Shown here one piece after another: positions 8,844 to 19,000 of a stretch of 64,000 bases of DNA. Within the stretch, counting starts at the first letter, position 1. Every line of letters starts with the position of its first letter. Origin of the DNA: Bacteroidota bacterium (GTDB taxonomy: Bacteria > Bacteroidota > Bacteroidia > Flavobacteriales_D > Crocinitomicaceae); assembly GCA_016866255.1 (NCBI GenBank), contig VGMY01000002.1, positions 1 to 64,000 on the forward strand, written 5' to 3'. The notes beneath the pieces were generated by a model that worked only from the letters and a program-made list of their open reading frames with translations, did not search any database and was not told where the DNA came from. The position numbers and the translations under genes are program-made.

Positions 8844-9909
8844 TTAATTGTATTTCCAAAGATTTAAATAACTGGTGGACATTATTCACACCAAACCCAT
8901 CGTAGTCGTTTACTCGTTGGATGAATTCATAAAAAAGGGTTGGTCGATCGCCAATAGGTTCTGTAAATACTTGCAGCAACAACTTGTCCCCATCTTTTTC
9001 ACACAAAATATTCGTCTCTTTCATTGAAGCAATTGGAAGTTCTGGAAATTCTTTTTCTATCGCTTCATAGTATGTTTCAGGAACCTTATTAAATGAAACG
9101 CCTCGTTCTTTAAAGGCTTTTACCAACGTGATTAGATCACGCACTTCAAATGCCAGATGCTGAATACCTGTTCCGAAATGATGCTGCAAGAAAACATCGA
9201 CCTGTGACTTCCTTGTTTTTTCAGGTAAGGGTTCTACGATGACCTTGTTGATTTGGGAATGGGAACTATGAAACACATTCATTTTCATTCCAGTCATTAA
9301 GTTGGCAAAAAATTCCTCTCCAATAGTTTGAACATGGTCTAACTGTAGAATTTTCGCAAGGTAATTATTCCAGTAGTCGGATTCATTGAAGCGAACTACC
9401 GAGGCCAAGTGGTCTATGTTCAAAATACTGTTGGGGCTCTGCTCGTCATGATCTACAGACACAAAGCCAGGTAAAGGTCCAATCGACGAAATGTTTTCTA
9501 CCAATAAAATTTCGTTATCATCGAAGAGTTTAACCCTAATGCATTTGGCTTTTTCCTTGCCGTGTTCCAAACATTCAATACCGCTAAGCAATATGGCATG
9601 TTGTGCATTAAGATGCTCGAAGGCGAGTTCAATGTTCACCACCTCAACGGCGAACCTTTTGATAGAATTTCCATGACGGTCCACAAATGAAACGACGTCA
9701 TGCGCAGCAGGGTCCAACGCGGACGTAATCAGTAAATTCGCATTCCCCTGTTGAAGCCAATAGGTTATTTCTTCTCCGTGCTGTCCTTTTTGGATACGTT
9801 TACCTTTTAACGTGAAACCAAGGGCAAACTGATGCCACCAAGCCACCATTTTTCCCATCCCAACGAAAAGTTCCACGAATTTTATTCCTGAATGCTCTCT
9901 AAGTATCAC
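8830..9909 (-). CDS. hmaS: 4-hydroxymandelate synthase-like dioxygenase (HPPD superfamily)
   Basis: A 359-residue, two-VOC-domain non-heme iron dioxygenase. Metal ligands are visible: His in LNIDHLASVV, His in GTGIQHLAFEV and Glu in PTLFYEFIQR. Members convert 4-hydroxyphenylpyruvate either to homogentisate (HPPD) or to 4-hydroxymandelate (HmaS). Two pocket positions argue for HmaS: the HPPD 'NEP' Asn is Val here (KVIVEP), and the Phe of the HPPD 'GFGxGNF' motif is Val (GFGVNNV), where HmaS is known to carry aliphatic residues. The start is a GTG at 9909 overlapping the aminotransferase stop as TAGTG; the next residues align with the HPPD N-terminal strand, supporting this start. Neighbours (aminotransferase, hydroxyacid dehydrogenase, NRPS) complete a 4-hydroxyphenylglycine route. 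HPPD is the alternative, less likely by residues and context. Confidence 0.83.
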   Translation of the reverse strand: MILREHSGIKFVELFVGMGKMVAWWHQFALGFTLKGKRIQKGQHGEEITYWLQQGNANLLITSALDPAAHDVVSFVDRHGNSIKRFAVEVVNIELAFEHLNAQHAILLSGIECLEHGKEKAKCIRVKLFDDNEILLVENISSIGPLPGFVSVDHDEQSPNSILNIDHLASVVRFNESDYWNNYLAKILQLDHVQTIGEEFFANLMTGMKMNVFHSSHSQINKVIVEPLPEKTRKSQVDVFLQHHFGTGIQHLAFEVRDLITLVKAFKERGVSFNKVPETYYEAIEKEFPELPIASMKETNILCEKDGDKLLLQVFTEPIGDRPTLFYEFIQRVNDYDGFGVNNVHQLFKSLEIQLNGDV

Positions 9910-10982
9910 TATAGCACAAATTTATGCATTTTCATGAAACCCTCTTCAAGATTTTTTACAGAAGTTTTTGCTACCGCAATTCGAATTTTATGGTTGAATG
10001 AAGAAGTATCTGAAAACAAGTTCATGGGACAAACGGCTACTCCTTCCATTTCGAGTAATTTCGAACACCACTCAAAGTCGAGGATTCGGCCTTTGATTTC
10101 CATAATAGCAAAAAATCCCCCTTCAAATTCAATTCCTTGGTTTTGCAGGAATTGTTTTTTTCGCATCATTGTCCCTTTGAATTCCTTCAAATGGGCTGAA
10201 AGGCTCAACCCGTTTTGTAAAAGCCATCCACCAACAATGGCTTGAGTAAATCCCGAACTGTTCAGGCTGATGTTGGCTTTTAAAGCGGTAAATGCAGCGA
10301 GGAATTTGTCAGGAACATGCGTCATGGCGATGCGTAGACCCGGAGAGAGCAATTTCGAAAAGGATAGCGCATGGAATACCCTTTCAGGGGCTAAGGAGAC
10401 CAAACTAGGCAAGGGGGTGTCTAAAAAAAATGGTCGGTAAGTTGCATCGTCAAAAATGTAAAAATCCCACCTTCTTGCAATTTCAACAAGCTGTTCTCGT
10501 TCTGAAAGCGACAACCGTTTTCCCGTCGGATTTGCGAAATCTGCGCTTAGATAAAATAACGATCCAGGGTTCAGTGATTCAAGCGATTCCAACCAATGCT
10601 CACCATCAATAAAGAACGGTTTATTACCTGTCATTTTTACGGCATCCACGAAGCCAGGATAATAAGGATCGGTGCAAGCCACGCAGGCGTTTTTGAAAAG
10701 CAATGCGGCCACTGTGATGGATTCTTGAACGCCGTTGGTGATTATCCCGCCTTTCGCTTCAGAGAATCCATCTTTTTGAAATACCCGTTGACTTATTTCC
10801 CCCAAACAGCCTTCGGATTGATGGTAATGCAAAACAGGTTTATTGGGGAATTCTTCTAAAAACACACGATAAAAATAACCAGGATCAAAAGCAGGATATT
10901 GATCAAGTGGAGGAACCCCCGCACCAAAATTATACGGACATTCGCTGGTAGCGAGTTGGTTTAAAAAGTGAATACGGTTCAT
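9909..10982 (-). CDS. PLP fold-I aminotransferase, probable 4-hydroxyphenylglycine aminotransferase (HpgT-like)
   Basis: A 357-residue class I/II aminotransferase. FANPTGK carries the conserved Asn, FDDATYRPF the PLP-ring Asp and Tyr, and SFSKLLSPGLRI the Schiff-base Lys. TNGVQESI is the phosphate-loop region. The product is inferred from position: it starts the operon with the hydroxymandelate synthase and dehydrogenase, so it would transaminate 4-hydroxyphenylglyoxylate to Hpg, possibly with tyrosine as amino donor, which would regenerate hydroxyphenylpyruvate for the cycle. The fold is widespread (kynurenine, 2-aminoadipate and aromatic aminotransferases), so on sequence alone only the enzyme class is secure. 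Confidence 0.87.
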   Translation of the reverse strand: MNRIHFLNQLATSECPYNFGAGVPPLDQYPAFDPGYFYRVFLEEFPNKPVLHYHQSEGCLGEISQRVFQKDGFSEAKGGIITNGVQESITVAALLFKNACVACTDPYYPGFVDAVKMTGNKPFFIDGEHWLESLESLNPGSLFYLSADFANPTGKRLSLSEREQLVEIARRWDFYIFDDATYRPFFLDTPLPSLVSLAPERVFHALSFSKLLSPGLRIAMTHVPDKFLAAFTALKANISLNSSGFTQAIVGGWLLQNGLSLSAHLKEFKGTMMRKKQFLQNQGIEFEGGFFAIMEIKGRILDFEWCSKLLEMEGVAVCPMNLFSDTSSFNHKIRIAVAKTSVKNLEEGFMKMHKFVL

Positions 10983-11024
10983 GTATTACCTTGCGTTAAT
11001 GCTCATAACTTCCGCAGTTTTTTC

Positions 11025-11052
11025 CAAAAGTACTATTATATTTGATAATCAA
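11025..11052 (-). promoter_or_regulatory. Promoter of the Hpg/transferase operon
   Basis: The minus strand reads TACTTTTG at 11032-11025, a full match to the Bacteroidota -7 box TAnnTTTG, 42 bases upstream of the aminotransferase ATG. A TTG at 11052-11050 gives a -33 element with a 17-base spacer. It is back to back with the opposite promoter at 11037-11044. Confidence 0.55.
11037..11044 (+). promoter_or_regulatory. -7 box of the TPR gene
   Basis: TATATTTG fits TAnnTTTG. It lies 21 bases before the ATG at 11066, which supports that start over the upstream TTG at 11042. No clear -33 TTG is seen. Confidence 0.5.
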
Positions 11053-11065
11053 CCCAGGACAAGTC

Positions 11066-12088
11066 ATGGACGAAATTCAAGCAGAGAATCTTTTAAGACA
11101 AGTAGAAAGCATCAGCGAAGCTTCCCTTCGTGAAAAGTTTGATCCCTCTGATTTAGGCTTGGCCTTAGACCTTTGTTTTACAAGGGGCAATCAACAAATG
11201 GTGGCAAATCTGATCGACAAGGTGATCAACGTTTATCCTTTAGACGGACGTATTCTCAGGGTAAAAGCTCTTCTTTTAGCAAAAGGAGGAAAAGCTCAAG
11301 ACGCGATTTACTTGCTTAGCATGGTGCCTCCTCGAGATCCTTATTTTTTATCCTGCGTTGAACTGATCGGGGTTGTTTTTGCCAACGAGAATCAATTTAA
11401 CAAAGCGATTGAAACATTTAGTGTCCTACTAACCCAAGAAATGGAGGAAGGAAGCCGGGCATTTGTGCTGTATCAGCGGGCAGTTTGCTTTCAGTACCAG
11501 AGCGATTTTAAAGCAGCTTTCGAGGATTGTAAGGAGGCGTGTGAGTTGTTTTTTTATGACCCTGACTTTTTCAAGGAGGCATTGTTTAATTTTCGATTGC
11601 TCTGGGTAAATGGTGATTATGTGCAATGCAAAGAGGCACGAAATTCCATGGATGATTTAGTGAGCTTTTCAGAAGGAGTGACGGAGGAATTTTATGCCTT
11701 CGGTGCTTATTGGTTGCTGATGGAATGGTCCATGGTTGCGCGTCAGCCCGAGCTTGCCTTGTCGTACGTTCAAGAGTATGAAGCAGCCGAACAGGTCGAT
11801 GAATTCAGAGAGCTGCAGGACCGGTTTTTGGCATTGAAAACGTTCTTACAATACTATGAAAAGTATCTTTCTTTGAAGGCTTGCATTCAGTCGGTTCAAA
11901 AACCCACGGGACCGCTGACGGGGCGTAAACCAGGGGCTGGAGTAAAAGGCATGTCGAGATATGAGTCTGAAATGGAGGATTACTTCCGTAAAATAGCACC
12001 GTGGAAAGATGATTTTGAACGCATAAAATCACAACTTAACGAACAATTTGAATCGGAATTTAATTTCTATGAAGCCTTTACATTATAA
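11066..12088 (+). CDS. TPR-like protein of unknown role
   Basis: About 340 residues, cytoplasmic (no signal peptide), almost all helical with degenerate tetratricopeptide units, for example FNKAIETFSVLLTQEMEEGS and RAVCFQYQSDFKAAFEDC. The C-terminal part has a charged coiled region ending FESEFNFYEAFTL. I chose the ATG at 11066 rather than the TTG at 11042, because a TAnnTTTG box covers the TTG. It is the only plus-strand gene within the NRPS locus and splits the minus-strand array into two transcription units. TPR proteins are scaffolds or regulators; no catalytic motif is present, and any link to peptide synthesis is only by position. Confidence 0.8.
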   Translation: MDEIQAENLLRQVESISEASLREKFDPSDLGLALDLCFTRGNQQMVANLIDKVINVYPLDGRILRVKALLLAKGGKAQDAIYLLSMVPPRDPYFLSCVELIGVVFANENQFNKAIETFSVLLTQEMEEGSRAFVLYQRAVCFQYQSDFKAAFEDCKEACELFFYDPDFFKEALFNFRLLWVNGDYVQCKEARNSMDDLVSFSEGVTEEFYAFGAYWLLMEWSMVARQPELALSYVQEYEAAEQVDEFRELQDRFLALKTFLQYYEKYLSLKACIQSVQKPTGPLTGRKPGAGVKGMSRYESEMEDYFRKIAPWKDDFERIKSQLNEQFESEFNFYEAFTL

Positions 12089-12215
12089 GGTTTTTTCGTT
12101 TATTTGTTCATGCAAATCCCTGACCAGTTTCTTCCCAAGCTCAACGCATCACGGGTAACCATACCCTTGCTTTCGCCGTTGTATGAACAAGAATTCTCCA
12201 ATGTCAAGGATGAGG

Positions 12216-13055
12216 TTATTCCATTTTGATAAAAGCGACCAGGTCAGAGGTGAGTAAAGCCATTTTCCCGTAATTCAAGGTTTCAGGCAAATCGCCTAAG
12301 GTATGGTAATTTTTATTGCGGAACATGGCCGTATCGGTTAGCATCAATGCGGGTATCCCGAATTTCCAGTAATTTCTATGGTCGGACCAATCTAAACCTG
12401 AAATAGGGAAGGGTAAGAGGAGATTTTTATAGAAGGACGGGTGGCATGTATGAAGGGCCTTTAAAACGTTCCGCGCTTCTTTTCGAGAAGCAGAATTACT
12501 AACGCCTAAAAGAAAATTACCTCGGTTTCCGAACCACCAATTCAAGGCCCAAAATGGGTATTCTTGGCTGTTTTTTGCCTCACTGAAATACCCCACCATT
12601 TCCAAACAAATCATGCATTTGATGCGTTCGGGATTCAAGTGGCTAGCGTGATAATAACTCCCCATGTTTTCGGTACCAAAAAAAGGAGGTTCTTCACAAG
12701 CGTAAAAGACGAATTCCCATGTGTACTTCGGCACTAAACTTGGGTTTAGGCTTTTTAATACGCCGAGTAAAACGGCAACGGCGCTTGCATTGTCGTCGGC
12801 ACCCGGAGTGTCTTCAAAACTGTCATAATGGGCGCCTAACACGTAGGTGTCCTCGGATTTACCTATCAATCGAACGATAAAATTTTTGAATATCCTACCC
12901 GATTCATTGCTCCAAGACTGCACCTCTACGGAATATCCTAGCGTTTCGATTTCAGCAGAGAGGTACTCCATGAATTCATACCACCGTTCTCCGTTGGCAT
13001 TTCGATAATTCGAAACGGCAATTTCATGAACAATACGGGAGAGGTAATCTTGCAT
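12216..13055 (-). CDS. M28-family zinc aminopeptidase / glutaminyl-cyclase-like hydrolase
   Basis: A 279-residue metallohydrolase. Zinc and catalytic residues of family M28 can be followed: His-Asp in LGAHYDSFED, Asp in GADDNASA, the Glu pair in ACEEPPFFG, a further acidic site near DWSDHRNYW and the last His in KNYHTLGDL. There is no signal peptide, unlike most M28 enzymes of this phylum, so it should act in the cytoplasm. Its ATG overlaps the NRPS B stop as TGATG, so it is translated from the NRPS message. Possible jobs, all inferred: trimming or activating the peptide product, editing or hydrolysis on the assembly line, or detoxification. Glutaminyl cyclases share this fold, so a cyclase role is not excluded. 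Confidence 0.85.
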   Translation of the reverse strand: MQDYLSRIVHEIAVSNYRNANGERWYEFMEYLSAEIETLGYSVEVQSWSNESGRIFKNFIVRLIGKSEDTYVLGAHYDSFEDTPGADDNASAVAVLLGVLKSLNPSLVPKYTWEFVFYACEEPPFFGTENMGSYYHASHLNPERIKCMICLEMVGYFSEAKNSQEYPFWALNWWFGNRGNFLLGVSNSASRKEARNVLKALHTCHPSFYKNLLLPFPISGLDWSDHRNYWKFGIPALMLTDTAMFRNKNYHTLGDLPETLNYGKMALLTSDLVAFIKME

Positions 13056-16000
13056 CAGAAGTCGAAATCGTCAAAAAGGTCCTCTTTATTAGTTGCAACG
13101 GTGCTTTTGTTGAAGAGCGCGTTTGAGATGCGTTGCCTCCAAGCATCGAAGATTACTTGACCCGTTGACCCATCGGCAGTATACAGCGTGATTTCAATGC
13201 GATTACCGTAGTCAATAAACTGCCATTCAAAAGGATATTTGGTTATGGTTGGTTCACTGACCTCAACCTTTTCAACCCATTCTTGAGGTATTTCAAGCAT
13301 TTGATAGTTTGCCACAATGGATGTCGTAAGTTCTTCTTTATTCCAAGGTATTTCGGTCTCTGATAGCAAATCGATGGAAAAGGCATCCAGTTCAGTAAAC
13401 ATACCAGGGATTCCGGGGTGTTGGTTTACATTGGCGTATGCAATCAGTGGTGCTTGGTGTGCTACGGCAACCGATATGAGCCAAAATTCCCGATTGGACA
13501 GTGCATTACCTTTGCAATGAAGCTGAACCGATTGATATTCTTCACCGCTTATTTCTGTGAATAATTTTACGGCGCGTTTTGAGAGGGTTTGAACGTTGAA
13601 TGCTGTCTTTTTCGGATGCGTATTTAATAATCTTTCGTTAGGGTTTCCATAATTCACCGTTTTATCATCAAGGTGGTCCAACAGCCGGTTCAGAAGAACA
13701 TTCATTCCCAAACCATCCAATAATATATGGTGATAGACCAATTCAATGTTGCTTGAATTGATGTATCGAAATCGAATTAATGGATCACTCCATTGCGAAA
13801 AATAGTCTTCGGTAAATACCTTATTCGAATTTTCTGTTTGAGTCCAAGCGGTGTTTTTGGGGTCATACACTTGATCTAAACCGTAGGTTAAATAGGGAAA
13901 TTGAACAAGTACTGCCCCAACCGCTTCCTTCCAACGCGTTTCGGATATTATTTGTTGAAGTTTAACCGTAAACCTTAAAATAAATGGACTCTGACCCCCC
14001 CAATCATTTGCCAGTTCGGTCAATAAAATGGCCCGTTGTAGGTTGTTTAATGGAAATGCGCTGGGGAGCAATACATCCCTAAAAGACCGTTCATTTTGTA
14101 AAAGGTTCTCGAGCAAATTGGGGGTGTTATGTTCGATAAGTGACTTGACAGAAACAAAACACCCGGCCTTTTTTTCTAACCATGCTTGCATTTTCATAAG
14201 AAGGATTGAGTTCCCACCCACTTGATCAAACCGATCGGTTATATTAAACTGGTCATGTCCTAATACATCAATCCAACATTGTATACTCAGGAGGTTTCGG
14301 TTTAGATCCACTGAGCTCTGCACCATGGGCTTAATAAGCTCTTTTAACATTCCTCTATCCGCTTTACCGTTGCTGTTCATCGGCATGGCGGTAAGAGGAT
14401 GAAATACCTCTGGAACCATAAAATCAGGCATGCCTTCGTGGGCTTTAGATCGCAATGCTTCTAATGCTAAAGAAGTTACAACAAAGGCATGTAGGGCATT
14501 TTGATGAACTAAAACGCAACATTCTTTGATTTCGTCAATTTCAGTGAGCAGTCGTTCTACTTCGAGCGGCTCTACACGAAAACCCCTGATTTTCAATTGA
14601 TCGTCTTTGCGTCCGATAAAATGAAATTTTTTATCCTCATCGATGAATGCCCAGTCACCCGTTGCATAAAAGCGTTGTTCATGAAAGATGGGGAATTTGA
14701 GTTGGGTTTGTTGTTCGTCCTTTAAATAACCAATAGCTAAATGATCTCCAGTGGCCCAAATTTCACCCGGCAATCCTTCGGGTACTGGAGCGCCATTCAC
14801 CATAAGTGCAAGGGTTGTATTAGGTAATACCTTGCCAATCGAGGGTTGAGTTATTGCTTGCGAAGCATTTACAGGTTGTGCCGTAATGACATGGGTTTCG
14901 GTTGGGCCATAAAAATTCAATAATCGAATGGTACTTCGTTCAAGGTAGGACTTTAATTCACCTCCAATCACCAAAGCTTCTCCCGTAGTGACAATATTTT
15001 TAAGGGAAGTACATGCTTCAAAAAAATTGGAATCCCCCTCCAGTACTGCATTCAATAAACGCGCTGGTATCCACCCGAGCGTTGCTTTGTGCTGGAGAAT
15101 ATTGGCGCGTATTTTCTGTGCATCAAGTCGATCTTCCAAGGGAACTTCAACCAACGTGGCGCCAAGTGCCATGGCCAGTAGCACTTCATGAAATGAAGCA
15201 TCAAAACCAAAGGATGATAGTTGTAAAATCACCTCGTTCTGGTTTAATTCAAAAGACCTCGCATTCCATGAAATTAAATTGATCAAACAAGCATGGGTTT
15301 GTATAACGCCCTTAGGTTCTCCGGTGGAACCAGAGGTGTGTAAAATAAAGCTGGCTTCTGTTCCATGAGAAAATGCCGCAATGTCCCGGTGTTCCAGCGT
15401 AATTTCTGAGGAATTTGATTGAAGGATAATACGAACCTCTGAATTATGGAAAATGAAATTTTTTCGTTGAGCGGGATAGCGCCTGTCAACGGGGCATGCG
15501 ACCCCTTGAGCCATCCAAATAGCAAGAATACACTGGGTGAAATGATAGGTGCTTTGGACATCAATACCTACAGCTTCACCCGGTATTATTTTTAGATTTC
15601 TAGCTAATAATTCTGCCTCGCTCCAACATTTAGTGTAGGTAATTCGGCTTGTCCCTATTAAGATGGGGTTGATCGATTCCCTCATGAGGAGGTCTAGAAC
15701 GCTTGTAGTTGAATGTTGTACTATTTCCCCTGAAATCAGTGGTGTAGGACTAAAAGCACTGATGGACTTACTCATTGGTTGATCCCAAACCAAATCACTC
15801 AACCAACGGGAAAAGTGCCGTAAAATTTGGTGGACATATTTGGAAGCATAAAATCGGGTCTCATGTAAAATGGCAAGTTCGAAGCCACCTTCTTTCGGAT
15901 AAACTATCGTACTCCACGAGGCTCCTGTGCGTTCTTGAAATGCTCCAATGCGTATTCCGTAGTGCTCAAGCGTTGAATAGTCTACCGGGTAGTTCTCAAA

Positions 16001-19000
16001 AACGAAAAGGTGATTGAATTGATTTCCCTTAAGATACGCATTCATTGGGGCGTTCGCGTTGGCTTGGTCGATCTGTGATTTTGCAAAAACCTTTGCGGAA
16101 AATTCTATAAAAGAATGGTTGGAATTGAACGATAGTTGAAATGGAAGGCTGCGAATGTACATGCCCATTTCCTCCATGGCACTTTCGTCCCTTAAGGAAA
16201 TAACATTGGCGATGTGAAGTGCTTTTTTATCGAACAATAACCCCAAAAAGGAACTCCAAGCGGCCAGCATAAAACCATGTTGTGATAGATTAAGTTGCTG
16301 CAACTTCTGAAATTCGGTAAACGGAATAAAAGCGGTGGTTTTTTGATATTCCTTCTCTTGATGTCGTGCACCAAGATAGGGGATTAATGGATCATTCTCT
16401 TGCTGATCTAGCTGCTCCCTCCAATAACTAGAAGGCAGTGAGGATAGAGATTGTTTACAACAAAAAGCGATAAATGAATCAGAGGATACTAACTTTTTAT
16501 TTTCCAGCGCTTGAAGCATCTGTTGGCTAAATATCCCCAGCGACCAACCGTCTAGGATGAGGTGATGATGCGTCCAAATGATCCGGTGAACCTCCGCGCC
16601 TGGAATAATGCTCAGCCGCGTCAGGTTTTGTTCTAGGTTGAATCCGCGTTCAAAATCATGGGTTTTGAAGGATTCAAAATCAACATCGTGGAGAATTTGA
16701 CAATCAATTCGATGATCGGTGGCAACTTCCATAAGGTAATTTTCCTGTTTTCTCGCAATGCGCGACCTTAAAAGCGGCTGCGCCTCACATACCTGTTGAT
16801 AGGCTCGGTACAAGTCATCAGGACGGTATTTGGAGGAAATTTCATAGGTGAGTTGCTCTACATACAGTGACGGGTTCTCTGATTTTAAGCAATCGAAGAG
16901 AATTCCTTGTTGCGACTCTAATAAAGGAAAGTAAAAATGTTCCGGAGAATAGTTGAGTTGTTTTTTTTCATGAAAGGCCTTAACGAAATCCTCCGTATTT
17001 GCTGCTGCCGAAATGTTGATCGGGTTCAATTCATCGATGGGATTTTCACTGAATAATTCTTGCACCGAAAGTTGAAAGCCTTCCTTTTTCAATCGGTTGA
17101 TCAGACGAATGGCAAGAATGCTGTCTCCTCCATTTTGTAAAAAAGAACGTGAGCCATCGATGTTTGAGCCTAAAATTTCTTTAAAGTAGGCACTCCAAGG
17201 ACTGATGGCATTTGCTCTTGATGTTTTAGTGATGCTTGCCATCAAGGCTTTCTCGTCAATTTTTCCACTTTGATTTAAAGGGAATTCGGGGACTTGAATT
17301 AGCAAGGAAGGTATGGCATAATCCGCAAGGATTCCTCTAAAACGATCAGGGGTTAAATCCGTAACTCCTCCTTTATAAAAGGCAATGAGTTTTTCATCAA
17401 TAAACAATACCGTAAAATCACATTGATTAACTGTTTGTTTTAATGAGTTCTCAATTTCACCTAACTCAATTCGAAATCCACGAATTTTTACCTGGCGATC
17501 TCGTCGACCGAGGTAATAATACGAATCCCCAATTTGCCATGCAAGGTCGCCAGATTTATAGTGTCGCCCGAGTTCATTCTCGGCGAATTTTTCTTCAGTT
17601 AATAATGGATTTTGGTAGTAGCCATTGCAAACCCCCTTTCCATAAACATAAATTTCCCCAAGAAATCCCGGAGGTACCATAGTTCCTTCTTCATTCATCA
17701 AGCAAATCTCATAGCCAGGAAGGGCCATTCCTATATTACTTTGGAGTTCGGGTTGAACTTTGTGAAATGTAACATGTACAGTTGTTTCTGTGATACCATA
17801 CATGTTGACTATGGACATGTTTGGATAGGTCTTCATCCAAGCAGTTAAGCGGTTGCTGTGTAATTTGTCTCCTCCAAAAATCACATAATCGATATGGGTA
17901 AGTTGGTCAAGGTCTTTATCCACCAACATAAGATTATAAAAAGATTTTGGTGTCTGGTTCAATATATTAACTCGCTTCTCTTGTAATAATTTATGAAATT
18001 TGAAGGTGTCTTGAACTTCTTTTCTATCTGGAATGAAGAGTTTAGCACCATTTAACAAAGCACCCCAAATTTCCCATGTTGAAAAATCGAACCCATAACT
18101 GTGCGCTAAAATCCAGCGGTCCTCAGGCTTAAATGAAAACAGCGTTTTGCTTCCCTCAAAAAGGTTTAATAGATTTAAATGATTTACTGCACATCCTTTG
18201 GGTATGCCTGTGGTTCCCGAGGTATAAATTAAATAACACGTATCGGTAAGTTCGTTATTGATTCGTTCGTAATTGGTATGATTGCTTCGTTTTGTAGGGT
18301 CAATTATATTTCCTTTGAAGCTTGGGTTTAAATCTGAAATGATCACCTCAATTCCGGCGTTTTCAATAATAAATTCACGACGATCTGCGGATACTGTCGG
18401 GTCAAGAGGAACGTAAATCCCACCACGTTTAAGAATGGCAAGAAATGCAATAGGTATAGAGGCGGAATAGGAAGTATATACCCCAACACATGCACCTTTT
18501 TTTATGGTTAACCTTGCTGCTAAACGGTCTGACTCTTCATCTAATTCTATGTAATTCAGAACAGTTCCAAGATGATCTTCTATTGCGACATTTAAAGGGA
18601 AGTGTTGAACCATTTCTTCCCAGCGCGCAAGAAGGGAGTGTAACCGTGGTTCGTGATGAGTTAATCGAAGTTTTGGTGCACATTGAAGGGTAAGTGATTG
18701 AACGAATGATGTACAAATTTCAAGCGCTGCATCTCGGTCAATCTTCTCAAGATTCCAGCAAAAATTAACGGTTAGATTATTTCCTTTAGGACTTAATACG
18801 ATGGTCAGAACATAGTGTGGCTTGGAATAAAAATAGGCTTCAATCCCAGCGTTAAGCGACGGTTCAACCACCCAGCAATGATCAAATGCATTTGGTGTAT
18901 AATGGTCTTTTACCCAACCAGTTGCTTTTGCTTTAATTGCTTGCCTTGTTTGCGCTAACTGCTCAGAGCTCAAGTCAGAATGGACCCTAATTGGCCAAGT

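Noticed and set aside
8830-9909. Plain tyrosine-catabolic HPPD
   Set aside because: Both diagnostic pocket residues and the gene neighbourhood favour hydroxymandelate synthase; no homogentisate dioxygenase nearby.
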